DNA from: Boletus sp. NGJ
Lineage: Eukaryota; Basidiomycota; Agaricomycetes; Boletales; Boletaceae
Reading direction: 5' to 3'
Length of the DNA stretch: 64,000 nt
Assembly: GCA_019096195.1 (NCBI GenBank)
Contig: JAGTXK010000087.1
Coordinates: forward strand, 434,001-498,000
A program made the position numbers and the translations under genes. Shown here piece after piece: positions 1 to 11,686 of this stretch (positions within the stretch are counted from its first letter, which is position 1; the number at the start of each line of letters is the position of its first letter). Below the pieces are notes generated by a model that did no database searches, was not told the DNA's origin, and saw only the letters and a list, made by a program, of their open reading frames with translations.

Positions 1-2722
1 GCAGCACTGCCCCCGAAGAGCCGCCTATGTCACCCTCACGACGGTCCCGTGCCGGTTCCAAATCACACTCCCAGTCCCGCGCTGGAACCGATTATCCTCC
101 TTTGCCACCCAGTACGCTGCTAAGTCCGTCTGGACGGACAAGCCAGCTCCCGACATCCCCACGTTCGCACCACCGTGCACCTAGTATATCTCCTTCTGAT
201 TCGCCAAGCCAAGCGCCTCTAAAGGCGATGCGCAAAGCTTACCACGAAGAAAGGCAAAAGCTCCGTTCGGTCGTCACCACGTCCCAAGTGAACGATGAGG
301 CTGTCGCGTCGAAACATGGCAGCCCTACGATTATGCCCGGAACCCCCATGTCACCTTCGCATCAAAGCAGGCCTTTCTCACCCTACCGTCATGCCCCCAC
401 GAACGAGGATCTCCTCTACGCTGCATCTGCTGCGGCTGCACAGACCCAGAAAGCGGGGTCTCAGATCGGCTCTCAAGTGGCTTCGCAAGTTCATTCACAG
501 GTGAATGGTGGGGGAAGCAAGATCTCGCATGCTTCACAGCATACACACATCACCCAGCAATCTCATCATACACAGTTGACGCAGCGCACTCATCATTCTC
601 GCCACTCTCATTCTCAGCGTTCTCAAACTCCCGGTGACGACGACGGTGCAGCTACTCCCACGCCTTCGCGTCCTCCCTCCCCCTCTTTCTCGCTGAACGC
701 AGCCGAAGAGGAAATGGTGGCTCAGGCGCTAGCCGCACGTGGTGCTGGTGATCGCACGTCATATGCGCCGAGTACTTTGGAACCTGAGGTTGTGAACTCT
801 CACTTCCATGATATGGACCTTTGTATTCTTCTCCATCAGATGGACGATCTAAACACGCACGAGGTCGTCAAAAAGGCTCTCCGTAAAGCTGTTCGACAGC
901 GTGTGAAGAGGTTGGGTATGAAGCACGATGCCGAGGTATCAATGCTCTTTCTTTTTCAAAGTTTCCAACATTTATCATGTTTTCTCAGTCGATCAAGCAG
1001 TATCGTAAGTCGTTCCATGACCACGACCCCAGTGTCCACCTCGACGGGGACTGGGAACCTACAATCCCGGTAAGTACGCTCTGAATTATGCTTTGTCGTC
1101 CATATGTTCAGCCCATTGTTCAGCAGGAGCCTCCTGAGTGGGCCAAAGAATTGATAAGTGGAATGATCAAGATGCACGAGCGCCTTGACGTCTTGAGCCC
1201 TCAGTCTTTCAATGCATCTATTCCACCTCGCAGCCAGCAGTCGTATGCCGAATCCTCCGATTCACATCAGCAGTACCGCGGTGGGGACACCGAGTACACT
1301 GAAGGCGGTGACCAATACGGACAGACGCCTCGTACGCAGACTGTCAACATCAACACGCAAGTGGCAAGCACGACGGCCGAGTCGATGTACCAAGCTAACG
1401 AGACTGAAATAGTTGGTGAGTGGTGATAAGCGGGTTTGTGAGGCACATTCTCATGATAGCTACTCCGCGCAGACGAGTATACCACTGGCGAGAACAGCAC
1501 TCAGCGATTCGGAGCACACACCTTGATGGGAGGCCGTGAATTTTTGAGCACGGATCGTGATGACTCTCCTGGACAACAATTCCTAGAAGAAGAGTTGTAT
1601 AAATTGAGAGTGAAGCCTGGAGGAAGCCAATCCGCGGTCACCCACAAAACATGGGAAGTCGCCCGAGACGATCAAGAGGAGTACGAGGTGGGCCAGGGTG
1701 CGTTTACCGAGTCCGGTCTCCCAGAGATTCCGGACAGCGGTAACTATACCGAGCGCCGAATCCCATCTCCTCCCTTGCCACCCATCCCACAAGAAGGGAA
1801 CAGACGGGATCTTGTTCCTTCACAAAACTCGCAGCTATGGAACTCTGGGCATGAGTCTACTGAAGCGGCGCCACCGCCGTGGCAACGCATTCACCAACGA
1901 TTGCTCAATTGGGCTATCATCTGGCCAATGAGCGAAATTGATGGGGCCCTCAAGAGCACCACTCGAGGACAACAGGTAGATGAGGTCGCTTTGAGCGTTT
2001 GGTCGACTCAAACGTACAAACGCTACGTCAGGAGTCGGATGACGGATGTTCCTGGAGGAAAAGTGGATAGACTGTTCGTACCCCCCAACATGGCAGATGC
2101 TATCAGCACTGCCGTGTTCAACGGACGACACGGGGATGCCTGTGGAATGCTGAGGGAACTTTGGGCGCCGTTCGGATTTGATGGTGCTCCGCGGTTGATC
2201 GTCGTGCTGGCGAAGCATCGCTCGGACGCGAATCACTGGGTAGTGCATAGGCAAGTAACATGTCCCAGCACTTTGTGGCGTTTTTTGAGCTATCCTTGGT
2301 CCCGCAGATTCTCCTTGCCGGACGGTGCACTGACAACATACGATTCATACCCCGAGCGAACGCTCCCCGATGGCCGGGTGAGTGTATCTTTGGAAGCCTC
2401 TTTGAGCCTACTGACTCTAGTCTAGCCCCTCGGCTGGTGGTTCGCAATCCGAGTTGCATGGCCAGGCGCAATCTACGCAAACCCCGACCACCTCATGCAA
2501 AAGATGGTCCGCCTCCATCGGCCGATGCAACTCAACATCGACAACTCGGTGGCTGCCGCTGGCATTTGGCGCAACGTGCTGATGGGCTCGCGCGCAGAAC
2601 GCAGCCTCGACCTCGAACGACTCCGCGACCTCATCAACACGGAGGTAAAAAATTTACGACAACGGAAATTGCAAGGAAAACTGTCTATCAGTTCACCCAA
2701 GCCACACTACGAGGACATGTAA
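1..2722 (+). CDS. Ser-rich hypothetical protein, 3' part (5' end outside window)
   Basis: I do not recognise this gene. The frame is open to the left edge, so the ATG at 27 may be internal. The first ~300 residues are low-complexity Ser/Pro/His/Gln with runs of SQ and HSQ, which suggests disorder. Clear introns lie at about 946-992 and 1076-1111 (GTAAGT to TTCAG); more follow near 1415-1470, 2250-2305 and 2378-2425. The C-terminal half (about 1860-2722) is different: a compact, Trp-rich region beginning near a PPPWQRIHQRLLNWA segment and running through RLFVPPNMADAIS and an LDLERLRDLI helix, which looks like a folded domain specific to basidiomycetes. The stop is TAA at 2720-2722. Coding is certain from frame-consistent splicing; the function is unknown. 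Confidence 0.75.
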
Positions 2723-3115
2723 GATGGACGATATATCTCTTTCATTTCTCTGTTTTTCCCCCTTTCCCCCTTCTCCCTCTACTGCGTATGGATCTGCTGT
2801 ATGTGTGCTTTATAACATGATTTGATCTCTTTACTTTTTCTCTTCTGCGTTTCACGCATTTGCTGTTCACTGTGCTACTCTGCGAGGATACGATGACGGA
2901 TGGCGTTGATACCTTTGTCGAAGGACGAACGAGATGTCGATCCCAATACATGTATGCGTACAATAAAACAAAGTAAACTGTTGGAACGACTTAATGATGG
3001 GCTTGGAGAAAAGGGCACAGTTTGGGCAACGCCGTGGTTCTGTTCGTTGATCTCCTGCTTGCTCATGCTGTAAGCGCCACCACAGTACTGGTTGTAAGCT
3101 CGGACGTCGACGAAC
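2723..3115. other. Intergenic, 3' UTR of the Ser-rich gene
   Basis: Pyrimidine-rich sequence follows the stop. A polyadenylation-like AATAAA lies at 2962-2967. I see no coding signal here. Confidence 0.5.
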
Positions 3116-4770
3116 ATGACCACCCACTGCTGGCAGGCATGCATCTTTCCAGCAGAACTTATCATTCGTATTTTCCATCACACGGACCCTCGAGACATTG
3201 TCCGGTGGCGAACAGTACGTCCGTTTTTCGTTGACTTGATCAGAGTTCCGGTAGACTTATACCCTCTCTGGCAGGTTCCGAAGTGGTTTTGCGACATCAC
3301 CCACGAATCTATGCTCTGGACAACATTGTATGCAAATTCTCCCTTCCCTCGCTCCGTTTCAATCGATTGCATCTCTCGAGCGGACGCTCGTTAAATCGGC
3401 ACGGCTCGCGCAGTCGTGGACGACACGGCCCATGCGAGATGGATCGATCGTCAAAATCCAATTAGAGGGGGAATCAACCACCTACCCTAAATTCATCTGC
3501 GGACGGTGGCTCGTTTCTTGCGGATCGCACGGATAATTCATGCTATATGATGTCGATACTGGTGCCGGGACGCACGCACAGCAAGTTTTTTTTGGGAGCA
3601 TAAAGGTCCGATGGTACTTTCCTGCGATGTATGTTCAATGACATCTACAGAGGGACAGTTCCTCGTGTATGTGTTATTGCAGTTTTCCCGCACGCTTCTG
3701 GAGCAAAATGGTATGCATTGTCCTCTCCATCGGTCTTCCCTGAGGAGGGATTGTCACTTGGATGTGTTTTTATTAATCCTCCTACAGGAAGCTGTTAGAG
3801 TTTTGGCTGAATAACGAATCTGGCAAGCTGCATTACTCCGCTGCCGTGGACCTCCCTGGATTCGAGTCCAACTACCTGAATCGGGCGAAGCTCCATACTA
3901 GTGGAAAGTCACCATTCATCTCTATCCTGACCCGGCCTCGGGCCATGCTGTTTGATACTCGAACACGTGTATGGTATGCACTTCCCGAGTTCGATGCTGC
4001 ACTGGTAAGTTATGTGGTAGCCTATCCGATGCATGTGAAGTGACATGGTTCGTTGGGGACACTAGGTCGAAACGCTCGAGGCATTTCAAGGCCACCGCTC
4101 GAAGGACAATCAGATGTTATTCACAGATACGTATCTCATTTCGCATCCCATTGGATCACCTGACCGTCATACAAGTTTTCACACTTCCTCCTGATGGGTC
4201 TCAAGTCAAGAGTGGCAACTCTGTCCTTCGCCTCACCCATGAGGGCATCGCAAAGTACCGTCCTCTGAGTCTTCACCTCAGCCATCCTCTGAGTTTTGAG
4301 ATCTTGAAGCCTTCTGTCGACCCCATCACTGGGACTACAAATGTGGTGTTCCTAGCTCACACTCTTCGTGGCGATCCCGAGTTTTTACGCACCGACTTGA
4401 CACTCCCCGAGCCCTCTGCTGTCGATGTATTTCCAATGACCGTCGAAATGCAGCACATCGACTTCCCAACGGACAGGTTGCCAAGATATTATAAATGCTC
4501 CCAGTATCTAACGATGGGTATGTGAGAGGTTTCGCCATGACGCTACCTCGATTTCCCCATGCGCGCAACTTTGGATTCCTGAAATTCACAATTGATACTA
4601 CTCAAGATCAATGGGTTCTCGCCTGTGGCGAGTCGCGGCAACCTGAATGGAACCACATTAGGTTGACGGAGAGCATTATCGCGTTTGACGGCATGAGAGG
4701 GAAGTTGTGGTTTGTTGAAGATCCCACTGTCAGGTATAATGAGACTATCGTCATTGCGGACATCGAGTAA
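3116..4770 (+). pseudogene. F-box protein gene, probably degenerate
   Basis: The ATG at 3116 opens a typical F-box start (FPAELIIRIFHHTDPRDIVRWRT). A GTACGT-CAG intron (3214-3270) then joins to VPKWFCDITHESMLWTTLY, the usual F-box continuation in Agaricomycetes. After that the frame changes: the next conserved block (ERTLVKSARLAQSW, about 3385-3425) lies in another frame with no credible intron between, and a TAA at about 3535 interrupts the next conserved block (FMLYDVDTGAG). Later exons (about 3790-4012 and 4180-4525) and the last, ending VIADIE at TAA 4768-4770, still read as protein. The family usually carries a C-terminal WD40/beta-propeller-like half that recruits substrate for SCF ubiquitination. 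At least two breaks make a recent pseudogene likely; assembly errors are the alternative. Confidence 0.6.
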
Positions 4771-5525
4771 GTAGAATACATGGATTAGCCACAAAGGTCG
4801 ACCCGGATAAATAGCGGACATGCGTTGTTACTTGACACAATTAGTACCTCGTTGAAACAGAGAGCACGTACATTAATCGCCTCACGTCACGGGGTGGTCA
4901 GGACCATAGAGATGGGCATCAAGGTCTTACTTTACTTCCTACCCTGGCAGTTTGGCACTTTCAACTACGAATATGCCGTACCTGTACATGGGTGGCAGAT
5001 TTACAGCATGGGTCGTTGGACTGTCCCGAGTGCACAGGTGGGGTTGTATGGGACAGAAGAGAGGTATACCTTAGTTTACCGTAGCTTTGTACTTTTCGAG
5101 ACGTAGGAAAGTGCATTCCTGGCGCGAATGAACTGTGCGTTGATACGAGAGGGATCGCTCAGGAGACACGTTTCAAGGCTGTTCCCGAGGATCAGTTGGC
5201 AAGACTGGTCATAGTAACAAGGTGTCAGGAGACAAGGTGCAAGAAAAAACGGTCTGCTTGAGCCTTGAGGGCGACACTGTGTTCCAATTCATTGAAAGGC
5301 TTGTTAACTGGTTCCTATCGCATTTGATAGGGGAGTCGTGCTACGATCGACCTCCCTAGTATCTTTGCAAAGGAGGCGGACACGGGTCGTTCCTTCCCTG
5401 CCCCGTGAAGATGACCCCGGCTTTGAACGCGAGAATGATAAGGGCCAGAGTCAGATCATCGACTAATAGTTTCAACCCCATCGTCAAACGCGCAAAGTCG
5501 CGAGGGTCATCGGCAGCTCACGTTG
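4771..5525. other. Gap without a recognised gene
   Basis: Short open stretches occur (for example 4825-5106) but they match nothing I know and lack good splice context. This may be further decayed F-box sequence or simple intergenic DNA. Confidence 0.35.
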
Positions 5526-5856
5526 CTATCTCCCTAGACCCCGCATATCCTCTGCCAACGAGACCACGGAATCTGTTCGGGCAATGGACAATGGCGACGT
5601 AGATGGGTTCTCCAGTGCCTAAAATATAACTGATCATGTCGTGTGTCATTTCAGGTTACCCCGAGCCACGTACGTCGTATAAGAGGCCCATATCGCGGTT
5701 CAGAGCATCCCGGACGCTTTCTGACTGATCTTTGGATAATTTCTGGTGCTTTTTCTTCGCTGTCTGCTTGACAACGGTGTTTTGCTTCTTGTTTCGTTTG
5801 CTGGTACTGGACCGAGCTTTTGCGGGGTTGGACTTGCGGTCAGTTTTGCTTCCCAT
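5526..5856 (-). CDS. Small Lys-rich protein (91 aa, two exons)
   Basis: The ATG is at 5856. Exon 1 is very basic (Lys/Arg/Ser/Gln) and ends at LNRDMGLLYD. A good intron (donor GTACGT at 5667, acceptor TATATTTTAG) follows in phase 0. Exon 2 adds a serine-containing acidic tail ending in SLAEDMRGLGR, with TAG at 5526-5528. Splicing extends the protein cleanly, which supports a real gene. The basic N-terminus looks like a nuclear or nucleolar targeting tract, as in small ribosome-biogenesis factors, but I cannot assign a family. It is divergent from YSH1, with about 205 bp between the two starts. Confidence 0.6.
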
Positions 5857-6061
5857 GGAGGTGTCTCAGGTGGCTTGTCCAGTGATGGCTCGCTTATGTC
5901 AGCCGGGTGTCGGTAGGTGGATCACTTACAACCCCGTATGCAAAGGTTCGACTCGATAGCTGCCTTTAACTTTATCTGTCTTGCTGGAAACTGTACGACG
6001 TGGCCCAAAACACACACAAGACACGGTATCCTGTAGTCCAGCCCCAACGAAATTCGGGACA

Positions 6062-8953
6062 ATGGCGGACACTCCGACTCTGAGTGTGACGTTGCTTGGT
6101 GCTGGTCAAGAGGTCGGACGCTCTTGTTGTGTACTCCAATACCGAGGAAAAACTATAGTTTGCGATGCTGGGGTTCACCCTGCATACAATGGAATGGCAT
6201 CTCTACCATTCGTCGATGAGCTTGACTGGAGCACCGTGGATGCCATTTTGATCACGCAGTACGTTGTGGATCGTCGTCTAGGCCGAACACTAATTCGTGA
6301 CACACACAGCTTTCATCTTGACCATGCTGCTGCACTGACCTACATCATGGAAAAGGTTGGGATTTGATCTGTTATACATGTCCTATTCCGATTGACTTCT
6401 TCGCAGACCAATTTCAAGGACGGTAAAGGAAAAGTGTACATGACGCATCCAACAAAAGCTGTACACAAATTCATGATGCAAGACTTTGTTCGCATGAGGT
6501 CTGTTGTCCATCCATGCTTGTCATGGACCTCGCACTCACGTGTAAACTATTAGTTCTTCGTCGTCTGATGCCTTGTTCACACCGTTAGAGCTGTCCATGT
6601 CGCTCTCCTCCATCATTCCAGTCTCGGCGCATCAATTAATCACGCCATGTCCGGGTGTTTCCTTCACACCGTATCATGCAGGACACGTGCTGGGAGCTTG
6701 TATGTACTTGATTGACATTGCAGGCCTTAGAATTCTCTACACTGGCGACTACTCTCGCGAAGAGGATCGTCACCTCGTGAAAGCGGAGATTCCTCCAATT
6801 CGACCAGATGTACTCATTGTCGAGAGTACTTATGGAGTACAAAGTTTGGAAGGAAGAGAGGAAAAGGAACTGCGATTCACGAGCCTGGTACACTCGATCA
6901 TCAGGCGCGGAGGGCATGTTCTGCTACCCGCGTTCGCTCTGGGCAGAGCACAGGAGTTGCTTCTCATTCTGGACGAATACTGGAAAAAACACCCCGACCT
7001 TCACAATGTTCCGATATACTACGCGTCGAACCTTGCAAGGAAATGTATGGCGGTTTACCAGACCTATATTCATACGATGAATGCAAACATTCGGTCAAGA
7101 TTTGCGAAGCGAGATAATCCGTTTGTCTTCAAGTAATCATTCTAATCGTTTTGATTCTATTGCATCATGCTTATATCTTTCGCAGACATATCTCCAATCT
7201 TCCTCAGCCACGAGGGTGGGAACGGAAAATCGCCGAGGGCCCTCCCTGCGTTGTGCTTGCTAGCCCGGGCTTTCTGCAAACGGGACCTAGTCGCGAACTA
7301 CTGGAACTTTGGGCTCCGGATCCGAGGAACGGTCTTATTATTACCGGATACTCCGTCGAGGGCACACTCGCTCGGGTGAGTGGTAGTTGGAATGAAACTA
7401 ACTTTCATTGTCTTGCTCGCTCATTGTGTATCGTATTGTCGAAATGTTACATGTTGTTTTCCACCTCGACGTCTGAAGAACCTCAGCTTATCATTGATTC
7501 AAAACTGTCTAGGATATTATGACGGAGCCTGAAGAGATTGCCTCCCTCAAAGGACACTCGATACCGCGGAAAATTTCCGTGGATTATATCTCTTTCAGCG
7601 CTCATGTTGATTATTCGCAAAATTCGGAGTTTATCGAGCAAGTCAAGGCGCAACATGTTGTGAGTAGTGATCCCAGACATCCGGGGTGTCAGTTTAGTGA
7701 ATACTCTGGGAACCTTCAGGTCCTCGTTCACGGAGAACAGACTGCAATGGGCCGTCTGCGTGCTGCCATGACGGCTCGGTACAAGGATCGTGACGAAGAC
7801 GTCAAAATCCATACCCCACGAAATCTAGAGACACTCGAGCTCTCGTTCCGCGGAGAGCGCGTTGCAAAAGTGAGTCATGACAGTCCATTGCCCACCACGC
7901 TCGATGATGCATTTGGAATAGGCTATCGGTACGTTGGCGTCGAAAGCGCCGCAGGAGGGAGATATTCTGTCTGGCCTCCTTGTGTCAAAAGATTATTCCT
8001 ATACGCTTCTTGACCCCCGTGACCTCCGAGACTTTGCTGGACTCTCGACGACGATCGTGACCCAGCGGCAGCGAATTTTACTCGGCGTCGGCTGGGATTT
8101 GGTACGGTGGCATTTAGAAGGAATGTATGGCAGTGTGGAAGAAGGCCTGGACAAAAATGGGGTCCCTACGATGAGGGTGAGTCTTTTCATACCAGGTGAT
8201 GTCACCGCTGGAAACAAGATTTTAGGTCATGGGCGTGGTTGACGTGAAGCATACGGGTGAACACGAATTAACGCTGGAGTGGGATTCGGGGGCGAGCAAC
8301 GATATGATCGCGGATTCCACGCTAGCTTTGATTACGGGAATTGACAAGAGTCCGGCGTCCGTGAAGCGTGCGTGTCAAACATGCCGCTCGTTTCTATCGC
8401 TGATGACCCTTCAGTCACCGCTCAATCATGCATGCATTCACACCCGCATGCAGACTCTGACTCAGGATCGTCGTACACCCGGATACAACGCCTTGCCTGG
8501 TTTTTCGAAGCGCACTTTGGGGAGGTGGAACTGCACATGCCCGAGGAAACTGAGCAAGATGAGCAAGAGAATGAACGAGAGGGAGAAGCAACCCACGACC
8601 CAGCATTGATTGTCCGCGTTGACGATGCTGACGCACACATCAACCTCGTTTCTTTGGTATGCCTTTCGGTATGTTGGGTGGTAAAGCTAATAACAATACT
8701 GGTCTGCCTCTAGGTTGTGACCAGTTCCACTGAAGCCCTGAGGAAACGTGTCGAGGCCGTGTTGGATATGGCGGTGACGACCGTTAGTTCACTCACCGAA
8801 TCTTTCCAATCAGGTACATTCGTGTTGCAAGAAGACGCTGTAGTTGGAAAGGAAAGTGATCTACAGGATGAGGATTCCAGCTTTCAGGAGTCAAAACTGC
8901 GTCATGCAGCCGAAACGTCGAAGTTGGCTGTGATGGATACAGCTGAGGGCTAA
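6062..8953 (+). CDS. YSH1: Cleavage/polyadenylation endonuclease Ysh1 (CPSF73)
   Basis: This is the metallo-beta-lactamase/beta-CASP nuclease that cuts pre-mRNA before polyadenylation, in the nuclear CPF/CPSF complex. The ATG at 6062 gives the usual short N-terminus before [14 protein letters not shown]. The HxHxDH zinc motif is interrupted by an intron: ITQ... is spliced (GTACGT at about 6259, acceptor CACACAG) to give ITHFHLDH. Other family marks are the [12 protein letters not shown] block, the ESTYGVQ block, the beta-CASP segment with [36 protein letters not shown], and [10 protein letters not shown] near 7590. A C-terminal CPSF73-100 domain runs from about 7900 to the TAA at 8951-8953. 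There are about eight introns. The gene appears intact and of normal family length. Confidence 0.93.
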
Positions 8954-9453
8954 GAGCGATACCTGCTGCGGTATATTTCGCTATGACCTTGAGTAGTCCG
9001 TGTCACTGTTGTATCTCATCAGATCTGTGTAACTGAGGAAAAAATGTGAGCCGGCCCGCTCTCAGGGGCTAATGCTGAACAGAGTGTATCATATTCCCAC
9101 CATTTATTTGGTTATTCCCGGGCCGATGAGTCGAGCGTGGGCGCCACGAAATTGGAGGAACGCCATTTCGACCGGAAGACAGATGTCTTTCGCCAGTTCT
9201 CATTGGAAGGCCTTACTAGGCTCAGGGTTGCGGGAAGAGTTTCCAGACGACAAGCTGCTAATGGCTTGTTCGTGTTGTCTCTAGCTGAGTCTAGCATTGA
9301 TGAAACCGCGATAGGATAATTATATCACCGATCTGAACCATCCGCTCACATGACGCGTTCGACTCGCAGCGGTATAAATTCAGACATGAATCGCAGGTTG
9401 AACTTCACTCCCTGCATCCCCTTGAACATTTACCAGAATCGATACCAGCAAAA
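8954..9453. promoter_or_regulatory. YSH1 3' region and aldo/keto reductase promoter
   Basis: A TATA-type box TATAAAT lies at 9373-9379, about 75 bp before the reductase ATG, followed by a C-rich leader. The remainder shows no coding signal. Confidence 0.45.
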
Positions 9454-11224
9454 ATGGCTGCCGTCCAAAGATCTGCTATGCCCTATGGTTTGTCTTCTTG
9501 CTTTTGCATGGCACTCCACTTTAGACTCACCCGTTCTGCAGTCCGATTGGGCAATTCGGGTTTGAAAGTCTCCAAGATCATCTTGGGAACCATGCAGTAT
9601 GGTGAGCAACTTGTGCTCCCCCTTCTCTACCCACCTTACATGTTCAAAAGGAACGAGTGAGTGGCAAGACTGGGTTCTCGGCGAGGAGGAAGCCATCAAG
9701 CACATCAAAGTTGCGTAAGTTACAAAAGAAAGATCAGTCTACCCTGCTTACCCGGACCGCCAGTTATGACGCAGGCATCAATACCTTTGATACCGCCGAT
9801 GTAAGTCTCGACTAAATCTGGTGCAGAAACCGCGGCGACGTGTCTTTTGTTTGTGCGTAGATGTACTCCAACGGTGAATCGGAGGTGATCCTCGGCAAGG
9901 CTATCAAGCAGCTGAATCTTCCTCGCGACGAGATCGTGGTCATGACAAAAGTAGGTGTCTATGAACTGGCAAATACATGTCTTTTTTCATTGGTTCCAGG
10001 TCTACAATGTCGTTGGTCGCACTCCTGGCGAGAAATTATTCAGGTCTGCGGTTGACCCGGACAAGCTGGGATACGTTAATCAACGCGGGTTGAGTCGCAA
10101 GGTGAAGGGATTTGTTCTCAGCCCGCACAACCGACCCGACTTGTACCTTTTAACTAGTATATATTCCAATCCATCAAGCACAGTCTAGAACGTCTCCAGC
10201 TCGACTACGTGGATGTCCTCCAGTGTACGCTTGCATCCCCCCTTATCTATCAACTGATTTAGACTCGTGATTTAGGCCATCGTTTTGACAAAGAAACACC
10301 CATCGAAGAGACGGTGAGGGATTATCAAATGGTGTCAAGAATCATTCTCACATGACAATCAGATGCAAGCACTGCATGATGTAGTTCAAGCCGGATACGT
10401 CCGTTATATCGGAATGTCTTCTTGCTGGGCGTACCAATGTAAGTCAGCTTTTTGGAGCACAGGTCAAGTGCTGACTTGATTTCCTAGTCCAGGCAATGCA
10501 AAGTATTCCTTCTTCGCAAATCGAGAAGGCTGTGCACTGACATGCAACACAGATTATGCTATAACAAACCACTTGACGCCTTTTATTTCCATGCAGAACC
10601 ATCACAGTTTGATTTATCGCGAGGAGGAACGGGAGATGTTCCCGACCTTGAAGGTAGGGCCTGACAATATGAGCCTTAGAATCTACCTCATCGTCCGATA
10701 GATGTTCGGTGTTGGATGCATTCCATGGTCTCCACTTGCGAGAGGGTTGCTCACTCGCCCTCTTGGCGAACAAACAATCCGTGGACAGACGGATCTGTTG
10801 AGTACTATCCTGATTGTACCATGTATGCATCTGAGCGTCGTCCGATAGGGCTATCAATTCTTACATTCAACACGAGTCCGACAAGGACATCATTAACCGG
10901 TGCGTCGCGCTGTGATTGTCACCAGGCCAGGAATGTTTATCACCACAAACAGCCTCGAGGAGGTCTCCAAGAAGAAGGGCGCTAGTATGGCCCAACTCGC
11001 GCTTGCTTGGTCGCTAGCTCAGGACGTTGTTACTGCACCGATCGTTGGAACCACCTCATTGAATAACCTGCTGGACCTCCTCGGTTTGTCTTTCGAATAT
11101 ATCCTTTAAACATGGCATTGACATCTGCATTCCTTCAGGTGCCATCAACATTACGTTCACGCCTGAGGAGAGGAAATACTTGGAAGAACCCTACAGGGTG
11201 AAGAATGTGGTTGGTCACAACTAA
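9454..11224 (+). CDS. Aldo/keto reductase (aryl-alcohol dehydrogenase-like)
   Basis: This is an NADP(H)-dependent oxidoreductase with a TIM barrel. Splicing gives MAAVQRSAMPY-VRLGNSGLKVSKIILGTMQYG, then GTSEWQDWVLGEEEAIKHIK, then DAGINTFDTADMYSNGESE, where Asp and Tyr are the catalytic pair. Next come the conserved LDYVDVLQCHRFD (substrate-site His), a VRYIGMSSCWAYQ strand, PWSPLARGLLTRP, and the cofactor-binding end ASMAQLALAWSL...APIVGTTS. There are about ten small introns. The exon ending DKDIINR joins to LEEVSKKKG by skipping an in-frame-looking insert, which restores the family pattern. The stop is TAA at 11222-11224. It resembles the fungal versiconal/aryl-alcohol reductase group; the substrate cannot be read from sequence. 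No neighbouring secondary-metabolism genes are seen. Confidence 0.88.
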
Positions 11225-11686
11225 ATTTTGTACTGAAGGGGAGAAAGGATTTGTATAAGTAGAGCACGTTCAGCAGTTCATCCCATGAAGGTGTACCCTG
11301 AATGAAGAGTATCCACATCACAACAGTTCCTCTGGCCTCTTTGACTGTAGACCACGGCTGCCAAGCAGGTATTAAAACACCTCCCACATTTATCAGCTCT
11401 ACGAATATTACGTTTCGTGGAAACTTACTCTTGTCCACCATTACTAGGGGGGTTGGCTGATAACACGGGCCTCAGGCTTCTGGTCGACGTGATGACTAGT
11501 ACGTTACATAATTGGACGCCAACAAGAGATGAGAAAACTAGTTGTCAAGTGACATGTTTCAAACATTCAGACCTCATGCGCACAGGAAACCGCCAAATGC
11601 CTTTTCGAGTGAAAATCAACCAAGTACGACGAAAAAGATATCACTGATACCCGTCCTTGATTCAGCGCTACGGAGTACTTCTTGGG
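11225..11686. other. Intergenic between converging genes
   Basis: No gene is seen. From about 11540 onward the sequence is homologous to about 14850 onward, so the tandem duplication includes this 3' flank of the membrane gene. Confidence 0.5.

Noticed and set aside
3855-3875. GGATTCGAGTCC, resembling a tRNA T-arm
   Set aside because: It lies within coding sequence of the F-box gene (LPGFESNYL) and no other tRNA arms are found around it.
9137-9319. Possible small plus-strand gene between YSH1 and the aldo/keto reductase
   Set aside because: No splice support, no recognisable motif, and the opposite strand is equally open.
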